Source: CAVVXN01 sp963772585
GTDB lineage: Bacteria > Planctomycetota > PLA2 > JAEUHO01
Length of the DNA: 64,000 bases
Direction: 5' to 3'
NCBI GenBank assembly: GCA_963772585.1
Contig: CAVYXV010000009.1
Location: 310,001-374,000, forward strand
The notes below the pieces were generated by a model. It was not told where the DNA came from. It saw nothing but the letters and a program-made list of their open reading frames with translations, and made no database searches. The translations under genes were made by a program, and so were the position numbers. Below, in pieces: positions 17,878 to 26,927 of this stretch. Numbering within the stretch: position 1 is the stretch's first letter; every line of letters begins with the position of its first letter.

Positions 17878-17940
17878 CGCGATTCACCGTGGGTTCGCGG
17901 GGAGTGCAGGCTCGGCCTGCACGCCCCCCGAGGCGCGCGA
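17878..17940. repeat. Dispersed repeat, copy 1
   Basis: The first 44 bases (17878-17921) are identical to 19309-19352; the next ~19 are similar. Inside is a perfect 7-bp hairpin, TGCAGGC (17905-17911) with GCCTGCA (17915-17921) and a TCG loop. Only two copies occur here, on either side of the polyprenyl synthase gene. It looks like a REP-type intergenic repeat. Confidence 0.75.
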
Positions 17941-18279
17941 TGGGACAGCCGGACGTCACGGTTCGCTCGGAGGCGACGCCGACAGGTGGTCCCCGTTCCC
18001 GGTCCCCGGGGTGTCCTGGGGCGTCGCTCGGGTCCGAGGCCAAGGCGGGAGGAGGAGGTGACCCTGTAGGGTCGCCGACGACGAGCAACGCCGGCATCGG
18101 GCGCGAGAGGCGTACGACCGATTCGCCCCACGGGATCCCTCTCGCCCGCCGGATTCGCCTCCTTGGAGCCCTCCCGGCCCCGGGCACCAGGGCCGCGCGA
18201 TTCCAACGCCCGTTCCTGAAGCGTGCGGGCTGGAGAGGCCGTCCGGCGGCCATTCGACCCCGTCAGGTCCGGGCCGTGC
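17941..18279. other. Intergenic stretch without a recognisable gene
   Basis: About 340 bases between repeat copy 1 and the promoter of the polyprenyl synthase gene. Open frames here are low-complexity R/G/P-rich GC artefacts. I see no RNA gene or strong hairpin. Confidence 0.6.
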
Positions 18280-18285
18280 TATACC
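18280..18285 (+). promoter_or_regulatory. -10-like element of the polyprenyl synthase gene (leaderless type)
   Basis: TATACC ending 7 nt before ATG 18293. It departs from the TANNNT pattern at its last base but has the same placement. Confidence 0.35.
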
Positions 18286-18292
18286 GCCGACG

Positions 18293-19297
18293 ATGACGCA
18301 TGTGATCGGTCCGGTGGCGACCCACCTCCCCGCGGTCCTCGCTCCGCTTCAGGCGGACCTCGACCTGGTTGGTGCGTGCTATGCGGAGATCGTCAAGGGG
18401 GTCTCGCGCCGCACGAAGGAGATGCTCAGCCAGGCCGCCCGGTTCAACGGCAAGCGGCTCCGGCCGGGGCTGACCTGCATCGGGGCCCGCATGGCCGGCG
18501 GGGGCGTGAACCGCGACGTCGCGACCGTCGCCGCCATCGTGGAGTTGATCCACACCGCGACGCTCGTCCACGACGACGTGCTCGACGACGCGGCCGTCCG
18601 GCGCCGGGTGGCCACCATCAACGTCCGCTGGGGCAACGGGGTGGCGGTGCTCGTGGGGGACGTGCTCTTCAGCAAGGCGTACCGGGCCGCCGCGCGTCTC
18701 GACGACCGCTTTGCGTCCCGCTACCTCTCCGAGATCGTCGGCGAGATCCTGGAGGGCGAGATCCATCAGGACGTGGTGTCCCGCAATCCGCTCATCCACG
18801 AGAAGGAGTACCGGGCGATCATTCGTGGCAAGACGGCCGTCCTGTACGAGGCGGCCCTCGTGGTGGGGGCGCACTACGGCGGGGGGACCGACACGGTGGG
18901 CGAACACCTGGGTCGGTTCGGGCACCACCTCGGCATGGCCTTCCAGATCATCGACGACCGCCTCGACCTGACGGGGGACGAGGACGTGGTGGGCAAGACG
19001 CTCGGACGGGACCTGGGCGAGGGGAAGACGACCCTGCCCATCATCGCCTGGCTCGACGCCCGCGCCGCCGAGGAGCGGCCCGACGCGATGGCCCTCGTCG
19101 AGCGCGCCTGGGACGACGAGGAGGCGCAGCGGGAGCTCGCCGTGCGGCTGCACCGCGACGGCGCCCTCGAGGCCGCCGACCGCGCGGCGGAGAGGGAGAT
19201 CGCCCTCGCGCTCGATGTCCTCGACTCGCTGCCGGCGGGCGAGGAGCGCGACCTCTTGCGCGGCATCGCCAACTACGTGCTGCGCCGCCGTCGCTAG
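18293..19297 (+). CDS. Polyprenyl diphosphate synthase (trans-isoprenyl transferase)
   Basis: A 334-aa enzyme that extends isoprenyl chains by adding IPP, most likely for a quinone side chain. The first Asp-rich motif is HDDVLDD (D94-D99) and the second is DDRLD (D221-D225). The lysine/arginine block GKRLRPGL near residue 55 and the GKTAVLYEAA block are intact. Length fits IspB/HepT-type enzymes better than FPP synthase. Product chain length cannot be read safely from the sequence. ATG 18293 lies 7 nt after a -10-like element. The same dispersed repeat flanks the gene on both sides. Confidence 0.9.
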   Translation: MTHVIGPVATHLPAVLAPLQADLDLVGACYAEIVKGVSRRTKEMLSQAARFNGKRLRPGLTCIGARMAGGGVNRDVATVAAIVELIHTATLVHDDVLDDAAVRRRVATINVRWGNGVAVLVGDVLFSKAYRAAARLDDRFASRYLSEIVGEILEGEIHQDVVSRNPLIHEKEYRAIIRGKTAVLYEAALVVGAHYGGGTDTVGEHLGRFGHHLGMAFQIIDDRLDLTGDEDVVGKTLGRDLGEGKTTLPIIAWLDARAAEERPDAMALVERAWDDEEAQRELAVRLHRDGALEAADRAAEREIALALDVLDSLPAGEERDLLRGIANYVLRRRR

Positions 19298-19308
19298 TCT
19301 GCATTTCC

Positions 19309-19371
19309 CGCGATTCACCGTGGGTTCGCGGGGAGTGCAGGCTCGGCCTGCATTCCTCGCGAAGCGCGCGA
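19309..19371. repeat. Dispersed repeat, copy 2
   Basis: Same orientation as copy 1 at 17878. The hairpin arms are 19336-19342 and 19346-19352. It starts 12 nt after the polyprenyl synthase stop and could also serve as its transcript end. Confidence 0.75.
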
Positions 19372-19539
19372 CGACAGGCTCGCCGCTCGACGCACACGAT
19401 CTCTTTTTCGTCCCTTTACGCGGGTCCCGACGCGTCCGCCGGTATCATCCGGGCGCGGCGTCGTGAGGCCGGCGATGGTCGGCCGGGACGTGGAGCAGGG
19501 GCGCCCCGTCGCGGCCCAGGGGTGGGCGGAGGATCCGAC

Positions 19540-20232
19540 TTGGCCAAGGAGCGCATCCTCGTCATCGAAGACGAGGAGGACCTCGTCGAGGTGATGAGCT
19601 ACAACCTGAAGCGCGAGGGCTTCGACGTACGTGTCGCGCGGTGCGGCATCGAGGGTCTGAAGCGCGCGCGTCAGGACGGGGCGGACCTCGTCCTGCTCGA
19701 CCTGATGCTCCCGGACGTGGACGGGATCGAAGTGTGCCGGCGGCTTCGGCGCGACCCGTTGACGGCCCGGCTCCCTGTGATCATGGTGACGGCGAAGGGC
19801 GAGGAGAGCGACATCGTGCTGGGCCTTGGCGTCGGCGCCGACGACTACATCCCGAAGCCGTTCAGCCCGAAGGAGATGGTCGCCCGGGTTCGCGCGGTGC
19901 TCCGCCGCGGACCGCCGCGGGGAGAGGAGGGGCCCCCGGAGCGCGTCGTCCGCGGCTCCCTCGTCGTGGACGCGTCCCGGCACGAGGTGCTGCTCGAGTC
20001 CGAGCCGGTGACGCTCACCGCGACGGAGTTCAAGCTCCTTCACTTCCTGGCGGCGCACCCGGGGCGCGTCTTCACACGCGATCTGCTCCTGCGACGGGTG
20101 ATGGGCGAGCACGTGGTCCTCGTGGACCGGAACATCGACGTGCACGTGCGGGCGATCCGCCAGAAGCTCGGCTCCTCGCGCGACCTGATCCAGACCGTGC
20201 GCGGCGTGGGCTACCGCTTCAAGGACCTGTAG
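19540..20232 (+). CDS. phoB: PhoB-type response regulator
   Basis: A 230-aa OmpR/PhoB-family regulator. The receiver domain has the acidic pocket EDEED (residues 10-14), phosphoacceptor D54 in LVLLDLMLPDVDG and the lysine in IPKPFSPKE. The C-terminal winged helix ends with NIDVHVRAIRQKLG and TVRGVGYRF, typical of PhoB. Start chosen at TTG 19540 with GGAGGA 6 nt upstream (19528-19533). The phoR gene follows after 13 nt. Together they sense low phosphate and switch on phosphate-uptake genes. A TATCAT hexamer at 19443-19448 may be its -10, with a leader of about 90 nt. Confidence 0.92.
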   Translation: MAKERILVIEDEEDLVEVMSYNLKREGFDVRVARCGIEGLKRARQDGADLVLLDLMLPDVDGIEVCRRLRRDPLTARLPVIMVTAKGEESDIVLGLGVGADDYIPKPFSPKEMVARVRAVLRRGPPRGEEGPPERVVRGSLVVDASRHEVLLESEPVTLTATEFKLLHFLAAHPGRVFTRDLLLRRVMGEHVVLVDRNIDVHVRAIRQKLGSSRDLIQTVRGVGYRFKDL

Positions 20233-20245
20233 GTTCGGGGACGTC

Positions 20246-22069
20246 GTGCGCAAGTGGGGCCTGTTCTGGAAGCTGTTCCTGGCGTTTGCCCTCCTATCCG
20301 TCGTGACGGCCGTTCTCTACGGCGTGCTCGCCATTCCCGGCCTGGCGGACGACGAGGAGCGCGAGGCGGAACGGGCTCTGACCGCCGCGGCGGGCATGCT
20401 CGCCGAGTGGGCCCGGCCCGTGCTCGCGGGGACCACGGCGCCGGAGCAACTCCAAGAGCGGCTCGCGGCCCTCGGCCCGGACCGGACGTTGCGGCTGACC
20501 GTCGTCGATCCCTCGGGAGTGGTGCTTGCGGACACCCACTACGACCCTGTCTCGATGGGCAACCACGCCGGACGCCCCGAGCTGGTCGAGGCGCGGAAGG
20601 TCGGGCGGGGTCGGGCGGCGCGTCCGAGCGCCACGCTGGGCCTCCGCCTGCTCTACGTCGCTCGACGCGTGGACGAGGATGGAAAGGTGCTCGGGTACGC
20701 CCGCGCCTCGCAGAGCCTCGCCGCGGTGGACGAGCGCAAGACGCGCCTCGTCGCCGTGCTCGCGACGTCCGCCATCGGGGCGACGTTGGCGAGCGTCGTG
20801 CTCGCCTTCTTTGTCTCCCGTCGCCTGACGAAGCCGCTGCGTTCGATCGCCGAGGCGGCGGTCGCGGTGGCCCACGGCAAGTACGACCGCCGGATCCCGA
20901 TGGAGGGGCAGGACGAGATCGGGCGGCTCGCGGCCACCTTCAACCGCATGGCGCGCGAACTCCGCGACCGTATCGAGACGATCTCCCGGGACCGGACGGA
21001 GCTCCTCGCGATGCTCTCGGCGATGGCGGAGGGGGTCGTGGCCGTGGACGCGGACGAACGCGTGGTCCTCATGAACGATGCCGCCGGTCGCCTGCTCGGC
21101 GTGGAGCCGGACAAGGCCGTGGGGCGCCGGATCTGGGAGGTGACCCGCGTGAGCGCGGTGGGCGAGGTCCTCGTGAGCGCCATCGGGCGCGGCGAGAGCG
21201 AGGCCCGCGAGGCCACGCTCGCGAGCCAGGCGCGGGAGCGCCACCTGCAACTCCTCGCCGCCCCCGTCCGCATGAGGGACGGCACGGTCCAGGGGGCGGT
21301 GCTCGTCCTCCACGACATCACGGAGCTCCGTCACCTGGAGAAGGTCCGCCGCGACTTCGTCGCCAACGTCTCCCACGAGCTGAAGACGCCGCTGGCGGCG
21401 ATCCGCGGGTTCGCGGAGACGATCCTCGAGGACCCGGAGATGGATCCCGAGGTCCGGCGGCGGTTCGTGGACCGGATCCGCCACCAGACCGTCCGGCTCG
21501 GCCAGCTCGTGGAGGAGGTGCTGGCCCTCTCGCGGCTGGAGTCCGAGGCGGACGCGGTCGCCCGGGTGCCCGTGGACCCGCGCCCGGTGGTGGCCGAGGT
21601 GATCCAGAACTTCCAGCCCCTGGCCGCCGAGCGGGGCATCCACCTCGAGGTCCACGTGGATCCGGAGCCCTTGGCCATCCGGGGTGACGCCGAGGGGCTT
21701 CGCCGGGTCGCCTCGAACCTGATCGACAATGCGGTGAAGTACACGCCCTCAGGGGGAACCGTGAAACTCCGTCTGGAGGGCCGGGGAGAGAGGGTCCGGC
21801 TCCAGGTGGACGACACGGGCGGCGGCATTCCGCCCGAGGCCCGCGAGCGCGTCTTCGAACGGTTCTACCGCGTGGACCCCGGGCGCTCCCGCCAGGCGGG
21901 CGGCACGGGGCTCGGGTTGAGCATCGTGAAACACCTGGTCCTCGCCATGCGCGGCCGGGTCTGGGCGGAGGCCGCACCGAGCGGGGGAAGCCGTTTCATC
22001 GTGGAGTTGCCGAGCGGCCGCGCGAGCCCCGGCCAACGTGACGGCGGGGTGACCCGAAAGACGACCTGA
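20246..22069 (+). CDS. phoR: Phosphate-sensing histidine kinase PhoR
   Basis: A 607-aa membrane sensor kinase. Helix 1 (FWKLFLAFALLSVVTAVLYGVLA) and helix 2 (AVLATSAIGATLASVVLAFFV) bracket a ~140-residue periplasmic domain. Next are a HAMP linker (RRLTKPLRSIAEAA), a PAS domain (MLSAMAEGVVAVDADERVVLMN), the H-box FVANVSHELKTPLAA with H377, the N-box NLIDNAVKYTPSG, and the G-boxes DTGGGIPPEAR and GGTGLGLSIVKHL. GTG start. Longer periplasmic loop than E. coli PhoR. Adjacent to phoB, porins and phoU, which fixes its likely role. Confidence 0.92.
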   Translation: MRKWGLFWKLFLAFALLSVVTAVLYGVLAIPGLADDEEREAERALTAAAGMLAEWARPVLAGTTAPEQLQERLAALGPDRTLRLTVVDPSGVVLADTHYDPVSMGNHAGRPELVEARKVGRGRAARPSATLGLRLLYVARRVDEDGKVLGYARASQSLAAVDERKTRLVAVLATSAIGATLASVVLAFFVSRRLTKPLRSIAEAAVAVAHGKYDRRIPMEGQDEIGRLAATFNRMARELRDRIETISRDRTELLAMLSAMAEGVVAVDADERVVLMNDAAGRLLGVEPDKAVGRRIWEVTRVSAVGEVLVSAIGRGESEAREATLASQARERHLQLLAAPVRMRDGTVQGAVLVLHDITELRHLEKVRRDFVANVSHELKTPLAAIRGFAETILEDPEMDPEVRRRFVDRIRHQTVRLGQLVEEVLALSRLESEADAVARVPVDPRPVVAEVIQNFQPLAAERGIHLEVHVDPEPLAIRGDAEGLRRVASNLIDNAVKYTPSGGTVKLRLEGRGERVRLQVDDTGGGIPPEARERVFERFYRVDPGRSRQAGGTGLGLSIVKHLVLAMRGRVWAEAAPSGGSRFIVELPSGRASPGQRDGGVTRKTT

Positions 22070-22206
22070 GAGTCGCTTGCGTGGTACGGCGTTGCAACGG
22101 TCCGGGGATTTCGGCCGAGGGCGCCGTACCGAGCGGGAGGCTCGGCATGGGAGGCGGCCGGCACCGCTTCCACGTCGCGCCGGCGTCTCCCGGGAGGTCC
22201 CTCGGG

Positions 22207-23568
22207 ATGCGTCGAATCGCGTTCTTCGTGCTCGTTGTCCTCGGTGGTCTCGGCGCCCTCGTCGTCGGGGAGGCCGCGGCGTTCGCCGAGGGCGCCGAGG
22301 AAGGAGGGCGTCTCCTGACGCGCGACCTGGTCCGGCAGGAGATCGCCGCGTGGCAGGCCGAGCACGACGGGGAAGGCCGCGTCTACTGGAAAGGGGGGGG
22401 ACCCGTCTTCGAGGCGTGCGGGGGGGACGTCAAGGTCGTGTTCGGCGGCCGGATCATGGGCGACTTCACCTTCTTCGACGACGCCGACCCCGACCTGGAG
22501 GACGCGCTGGCCGACCCGTTCGCCTCCGGCTTCCAGTTCCGCCGCGTGTGGCTACGGATGAACGGTCAGGTCACGCCCTACGTCGGGTGGATGGTCCAAC
22601 TGGCCATGGAGAGCCCGGACGCGCTGGCCGTCCCCTTCCTCGACGTCTGGGTGCGCCTGCAGAACCTGGACAAGTGCCTCGGGTGCTTGGCGCCGGACCT
22701 CAAGGTCGGTCACTACCAGGAGCCCATCGGGCTCGCCTGGCTGACCTCCAGCAAGCACTTCCAGCTCACCGCATGGCCCCTCCCCACGACGACGTTCACG
22801 CCCGGCTACAACACGGGCGCGACGCTCCACTCGACCGGATGGGACAAGCACGCAACGGCGCAGCTCGGCTGGTTCCTCGCGGCCGCGGACATCAAGGGGA
22901 CCGGCTTCTTCAAGGAAGGCCAGGCCCTGACCGGGCGTGTGACGGGGCTTCCGTGGGCGGCTTGCGACAGCGCGTGCCGTTTCCTGCACGTGGGCGCCGG
23001 GGCGAGCTACCGATTCGACCTCGGGACCGTCCGCTTCCGCTCGCGACCGGACCTGGATCTCGGCCCCTTCGTCGTGGACACGGGGGCCATCGAGGCGAGC
23101 GACGAGCTCCTGGTGGATGCCGAGACGGCCTTCGTGTGGGACCGCTTCAGCGTGCAGGCCGAAGGGATGTGGGTCCGCGTGGACGCGGACCAGGGGACGG
23201 ACCCCCGGTACTGGGGCTGGTACGTGCAGGCCTCGTGGCTGATCGGGGCGCCCTGCCGCAAGTACGACCGCGCCTACGGCGTGTTCTCCGGGATCGCGCC
23301 GTGCGCCGACTTCGACTGCCGGGGCGGCACGTGGGGTGCCGTGGAGCTCGCGGTCCGCGTGGACGGCGTGAACCTCGACGACGGTGACAAGCGGGGCGGC
23401 CGCTGCCGGGACGTGGTCCTGGGCGCCAACTGGTGGTTCAACGCCAACGCACGGGTCATGGTGAATCTGGTGCATGCCGAGGTCCGGGGGGCCCTCGGCG
23501 CCACGGGGACGCCGAGCGGAGACGGGGCCGTGAACGCGCTCGTCGTGCGCTTCCAGGTCCACTGGTGA
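22207..23568 (+). CDS. Phosphate-selective porin, OprO/OprP-type (paralogue 1)
   Basis: A 453-aa outer-membrane barrel. ATG 22207 gives a signal peptide (RRIAFFVLVVLGGLGALVVGEAAAFA). The mature part has the family's short N-terminal helix, then alternating beta strands, and ends in VVRFQVHW, with a C-terminal aromatic residue typical of BAM substrates. It is more diverged than the two following paralogues but keeps the same blocks (VYWKGG, FQFRRVW, DLKVGHYQEP). Nine cysteines remain in the mature part, unusual for a porin. GGGAGG lies about 10 nt upstream. It is next to phoBR, so phosphate control is likely. Confidence 0.82.
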   Translation: MRRIAFFVLVVLGGLGALVVGEAAAFAEGAEEGGRLLTRDLVRQEIAAWQAEHDGEGRVYWKGGGPVFEACGGDVKVVFGGRIMGDFTFFDDADPDLEDALADPFASGFQFRRVWLRMNGQVTPYVGWMVQLAMESPDALAVPFLDVWVRLQNLDKCLGCLAPDLKVGHYQEPIGLAWLTSSKHFQLTAWPLPTTTFTPGYNTGATLHSTGWDKHATAQLGWFLAAADIKGTGFFKEGQALTGRVTGLPWAACDSACRFLHVGAGASYRFDLGTVRFRSRPDLDLGPFVVDTGAIEASDELLVDAETAFVWDRFSVQAEGMWVRVDADQGTDPRYWGWYVQASWLIGAPCRKYDRAYGVFSGIAPCADFDCRGGTWGAVELAVRVDGVNLDDGDKRGGRCRDVVLGANWWFNANARVMVNLVHAEVRGALGATGTPSGDGAVNALVVRFQVHW

Positions 23569-23663
23569 TCGCCGCCGGTGGTCGGCTCCGACCGTGATGG
23601 AGCGATGACCGGATCGTCTCGCGCTATCCAAGTTGCGTTCATCAGCCCTTTATGGGGGCTTCC

Positions 23664-23669
23664 TAGAGT
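23664..23669 (+). promoter_or_regulatory. -10-like element of porin paralogue 2
   Basis: TAGAGT, ending 34 nt before ATG 23704. The same position upstream of paralogue 3 holds TACACT (25404-25409), also 34 nt from its ATG. The region between includes an identical ribosome-binding-site block in both genes. Confidence 0.4.
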
Positions 23670-23703
23670 CCTGCCACCACGTTCAGGAGGAGGTAGGACC
23701 CCC

Positions 23704-25095
23704 ATGGGACGACTGTTCATACTCGCGTTCGGCGCGGCGACGATCCTGGCCGGCGCGCTGGCCCGACCGGCGTTGGCCGCCGACGGCATGGACCCGCAGC
23801 GGGACATGATCCGCAGCGAGATCGAAGCCTACATGAAGGAGCAGAAGCACGACTTCCAGGTGTACTGGAAGGAAGGGCTGAACCTCAAGAGCCGCGACGG
23901 CGACTTCAAGATGAAGATCGGCGGGCGCATCCAGCTGGACGCCTGGTTCTACGCCGACAACGACGACCGGGACACCTTCAACGAGAACGGCGGCGGCTTC
24001 TACGCCGGCACCGAGTTCCGTCGGGTCCGGATCTTCTTCGAAGGAGACGTGTACAAGTACGTCCAGTTCAAGGCGCAGTTCGACTTCGCGCCCATCAAGG
24101 AGGACGACTTCTCGTGCCTCCAGGGGGAGTGCGAGGGCACCTTCCTGAGCGACGCCTTCCAGCTCAAGGACGTCTGGATCGGCTTCCACAACCTCGACGA
24201 GTGCTGGGGGTGCTGGTTCCCGGACATCCAGATCGGCCACTTCAAGGAGTACTTCTGCCTCGAGGAGCTGACGTCCTCGAAGACCATCACCTTCATGGAG
24301 CGGGCGATGCCCTGCGAGGCGTTCGCCCCCAGCCGCAACATCGGCATCGGGCTGCATCACACCCTCTACGGCGATCGCTTCTACTACGGGCTCGGCTGGT
24401 GGGCCAACACGGACAGCTTCGGGGCGCGGGTCCCGCGCTTCCGTGACGAGCCGCAGCACTTCACGGGTCGCATGGTCTTCATGCCCTGGGCGCCGTGCGA
24501 CTGCGATACCCGGTTCTGGACCCTCGGAGGGTCCGTGAGCTACCAGTTCGACAACCCGGGCAGCTTCCGCTACCGCACGCGGCCGGAGATCCACCTGGCC
24601 AACCGGGTGGCCGACGTCCGCGTCGACGCGGACACCGCGCTGGTGTGGGGCGTCGAGTCGGCGTTCGTCTTCGACCGCTTCAAGGTCCAGGGCGAGTACC
24701 TGTCGGCGAGCCCCGACGCGCGCACCGGCGACAGCCCCACCTTCTCCGGCTACTACGTGTCCGCGTCGTACCTGCTCGGTGGGAAGGGCTTCGCCTACAA
24801 GCGCTCGAGCCAGTCGTTCGACAAGATCAAGCCCTGCAACGACTTCGACTGCACGGAGTGTGGCCACCTGGGCGCCCTGGAGCTGGCCGTCCGGTACTCG
24901 TCGATCGACCTGACCGACGCGGGCTACGTCGGCGGCGAGGCCAACGACATCACCGTGGGCCTCAACTGGTACCTGAACCCGAACACGCGGATCATGCTCA
25001 ACTACGTCTACTCGGACGTGACCGATCTCCGCGGCCGCGAGGGGCTGGACGGGACCATCAGCGCCTTCGGCGTCCGCTTCCAGGTCTTCTGGTAG
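23704..25095 (+). CDS. Phosphate-selective porin, OprO/OprP-type (paralogue 2)
   Basis: A 463-aa barrel with a signal peptide cut after about residue 25 (RPALA). The N-terminal helix MIRSEIEAYMKEQ leads into DFQVYWKEGLNLKSRDGDFK and the GGRIQLDAWFY strand, hallmarks of OprO/P. It ends in GVRFQVFW. OprP channels take phosphate through the outer membrane. It is nearly identical to paralogue 3 over its whole length, including the ribosome-binding site (GGAGGAGG), so it is a recent tandem duplication. It has eleven cysteines in spaced pairs (ECWGCW, PCDCD, PCNDFDCTEC). A GC-rich hairpin follows at 25133-25169. Confidence 0.88.
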   Translation: MGRLFILAFGAATILAGALARPALAADGMDPQRDMIRSEIEAYMKEQKHDFQVYWKEGLNLKSRDGDFKMKIGGRIQLDAWFYADNDDRDTFNENGGGFYAGTEFRRVRIFFEGDVYKYVQFKAQFDFAPIKEDDFSCLQGECEGTFLSDAFQLKDVWIGFHNLDECWGCWFPDIQIGHFKEYFCLEELTSSKTITFMERAMPCEAFAPSRNIGIGLHHTLYGDRFYYGLGWWANTDSFGARVPRFRDEPQHFTGRMVFMPWAPCDCDTRFWTLGGSVSYQFDNPGSFRYRTRPEIHLANRVADVRVDADTALVWGVESAFVFDRFKVQGEYLSASPDARTGDSPTFSGYYVSASYLLGGKGFAYKRSSQSFDKIKPCNDFDCTECGHLGALELAVRYSSIDLTDAGYVGGEANDITVGLNWYLNPNTRIMLNYVYSDVTDLRGREGLDGTISAFGVRFQVFW

Positions 25096-25132
25096 GCGCC
25101 GGTCCGCGGAGGCTTCGTCCCCGCGTGCTCGA

Positions 25133-25169
25133 CGGGGGAGGGGGCGTCGGAGGACTCCCCCCTCCCCCG
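25133..25169 (+). terminator. GC-rich hairpin after porin paralogue 2
   Basis: A perfect 12-bp stem, 25133-25144 with 25158-25169, and a 13-nt loop. There is no T-tract, so it may be a transcript-end stabiliser or a Rho-assisted end rather than a classic terminator. Confidence 0.55.
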
Positions 25170-25403
25170 GACTGGTGCTCGGCCGCCCCGGGCGGGGGCC
25201 CCGCCGGAGGTGACGCAGTCGTGAACTCCCCCGGCGCCGCGGATTCCGACCGCCCTCCCGGCGGGCGATGCCCGGAGAGCCCCGTTTCATCGGGGTTTGG
25301 AGATGTCGCGCGACGGCGGGTCGAAGAGCCGTGGATGACTTGCGGACGCACGGACGGGGGGCCGGCCCGCCGGCCGATGAGGGAGTCCTTCGCCCCGCGC
25401 CTC
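25170..25403. other. Intergenic region between the twin porins
   Basis: The 348-nt gap 25096-25443 holds the hairpin at 25133-25169 and the promoter region of paralogue 3. I see no gene in it. Apart from the last ~30 bases it is not obviously similar to the upstream region of paralogue 2. Confidence 0.5.
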
Positions 25404-25409
25404 TACACT
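25404..25409 (+). promoter_or_regulatory. -10-like element of porin paralogue 3
   Basis: TACACT at the same 34-nt distance from the ATG as the matching element of paralogue 2. No clear -35 box; an activator such as PhoB would fit, but I could not recognise a pho box. Confidence 0.4.
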
Positions 25410-25443
25410 CCGGTCACCACCATCCGGAGGAGGTAGGACCCCC

Positions 25444-26838
25444 ATGGGACGCACGTTCGTACTCGCGTTCGGCGCGGCCGCCATCCTGGCGGGCGTGCTG
25501 GCCCGACCGGCGTTGGCCGCCGACGACATGATGGATCCGCAGCGGAGCATGATCCGCAGCGAGATCGAGGCGTACATGAACGAACAGCCGCAGGACTTCC
25601 AGGTGTACTGGAAGGAAGGGCTGAACCTCAAGAGCCGCGACGGCGACTTCAAGATGAAGATCGGCGGGCGCATCCAGCTCGACGCCTGGTTCTACAACGA
25701 CAACGGCGACCGGGACCTGTTCAACGACAACGGCGGCGGGTTCTACTCCGGGACCGAATTCCGCCGCGTCCGCATCTTCTTCGAAGGCGACATGTACAAG
25801 TACGTCCAGTTCAAGGTGCAGTTCGACTTCGCGCCCATCAAGGAGGACGACTTCTCGTGCCTCCAGGGGGAGTGCGAGGGCACCTTCCTGAGCGACGCCT
25901 TCCAGCTCAAGGACGTATGGATCGGCTTCCACGACCTCGACAAGTGCTGGGGTTGCTGGTTCCCGGACATCCAGATCGGCCACTTCAAGGAGTACTTCTC
26001 GCTGGAGGAGGAGACCTCCTCGAAGACCATCACCTTCATGGAGAGGGCGATGCCCGTCGAGGCGTTCGCGCCCAGCCGCAACATCGGCATCGGGCTGCAC
26101 CACACCCTCTACGGCGAGCGCTTCTACTACGGGCTCGGTTGGTGGGCGAACACCAACGAGTTCGGGGCTCGGGTGCCGCGCTTCCGCGACGAGCCGCAGC
26201 ACTTCACGGGCCGCGCGGTCTTCATGCCCTGGGCGCCGTGCGACTGCGAGACCCACTTCTGGACCCTCGGCGGCTCGGTGAGCTACCAGTTCGACAACCC
26301 CGGCGAGTTCCGCTACCGCACGCGGCCCGAGATCCACCTGGCGAACCGGGTGGCCGACGTCCGGGTGGACGCGGACAGCGCGCTGGTCTGGGGCGTCGAG
26401 TCGGCGTTCGTGTACGACCGCTTCAAGGTCCAGGGCGAGTACCTGACGGCGACCCCCAACGCCCGCACGGGCAGCGACCCGACCTTCTCCGGATACTACG
26501 TCTACGCGTCGTACCTGCTCGGAGGGAAGGGCTTCGCCTACAAGCGGTCGAGCCAGTCGTTCGACAAGATCAGGCCCTGCAACGACTTCGACTGCACCCA
26601 GTGCGGCCACCTGGGCGCCTGGGAACTCGCGGTCCGGTGGTCGTCGATCGACCTGACCGACTCGGGCTACGTCGGCGGCGAGGTGAACGACATCACCGTG
26701 GGCCTCAACTGGTACCTGAACCCGAACACGCGGATCATGCTCGATTACGTCTACTCGGACGTGACCGACCTCCGCGGCCGCACGGGGCTCGACGGCACGA
26801 TCAGCGCCTTCGGCGTCCGCTTCCAGGTCTTCTGGTAG
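25444..26838 (+). CDS. Phosphate-selective porin, OprO/OprP-type (paralogue 3)
   Basis: A 464-aa barrel, tandem twin of the previous gene. Signal peptide with RPALA at the cut site, N-terminal helix MIRSEIEAYMNEQ, family blocks DFQVYWKEGLNLKSRDGDFK and GGRIQLDAWFY, and C-terminus GVRFQVFW. Differences from its twin are mostly conservative. It has lost two cysteines (SLEEE instead of CLEEL, PVEAF instead of PCEAF) and keeps nine. It is followed by a strong hairpin and then phoU. Confidence 0.88.
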   Translation: MGRTFVLAFGAAAILAGVLARPALAADDMMDPQRSMIRSEIEAYMNEQPQDFQVYWKEGLNLKSRDGDFKMKIGGRIQLDAWFYNDNGDRDLFNDNGGGFYSGTEFRRVRIFFEGDMYKYVQFKVQFDFAPIKEDDFSCLQGECEGTFLSDAFQLKDVWIGFHDLDKCWGCWFPDIQIGHFKEYFSLEEETSSKTITFMERAMPVEAFAPSRNIGIGLHHTLYGERFYYGLGWWANTNEFGARVPRFRDEPQHFTGRAVFMPWAPCDCETHFWTLGGSVSYQFDNPGEFRYRTRPEIHLANRVADVRVDADSALVWGVESAFVYDRFKVQGEYLTATPNARTGSDPTFSGYYVYASYLLGGKGFAYKRSSQSFDKIRPCNDFDCTQCGHLGAWELAVRWSSIDLTDSGYVGGEVNDITVGLNWYLNPNTRIMLDYVYSDVTDLRGRTGLDGTISAFGVRFQVFW

Positions 26839-26867
26839 ACCGCGGCGACCCACGGCCAGGACCTTCC

Positions 26868-26905
26868 GAGAGGGAGGGGCGCCCGCGAGGGTTCCCCTCC
26901 CTCTC
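26868..26905 (+). terminator. Hairpin between porin paralogue 3 and phoU
   Basis: A perfect 12-bp stem, 26868-26879 with 26894-26905, and a 14-nt loop, followed by CTTTC. The phoU ribosome-binding site lies just after it, so it could terminate most porin transcripts while letting some run into phoU. Confidence 0.65.
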
Positions 26906-26927
26906 CTTTCGGGGAGGATGGAGGGGC

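Noticed and set aside
17889..18296. A 135-codon open frame upstream of the polyprenyl synthase gene
   Set aside because: It runs through the dispersed repeat and is R/G/P-rich with no domain or ribosome-binding site.
23633..23669. TTGCGT at 23633-23638 as a -35 partner of TAGAGT (23664-23669)
   Set aside because: The spacing is 25 nt, too long for a sigma70 promoter. No clear pho box was found either.
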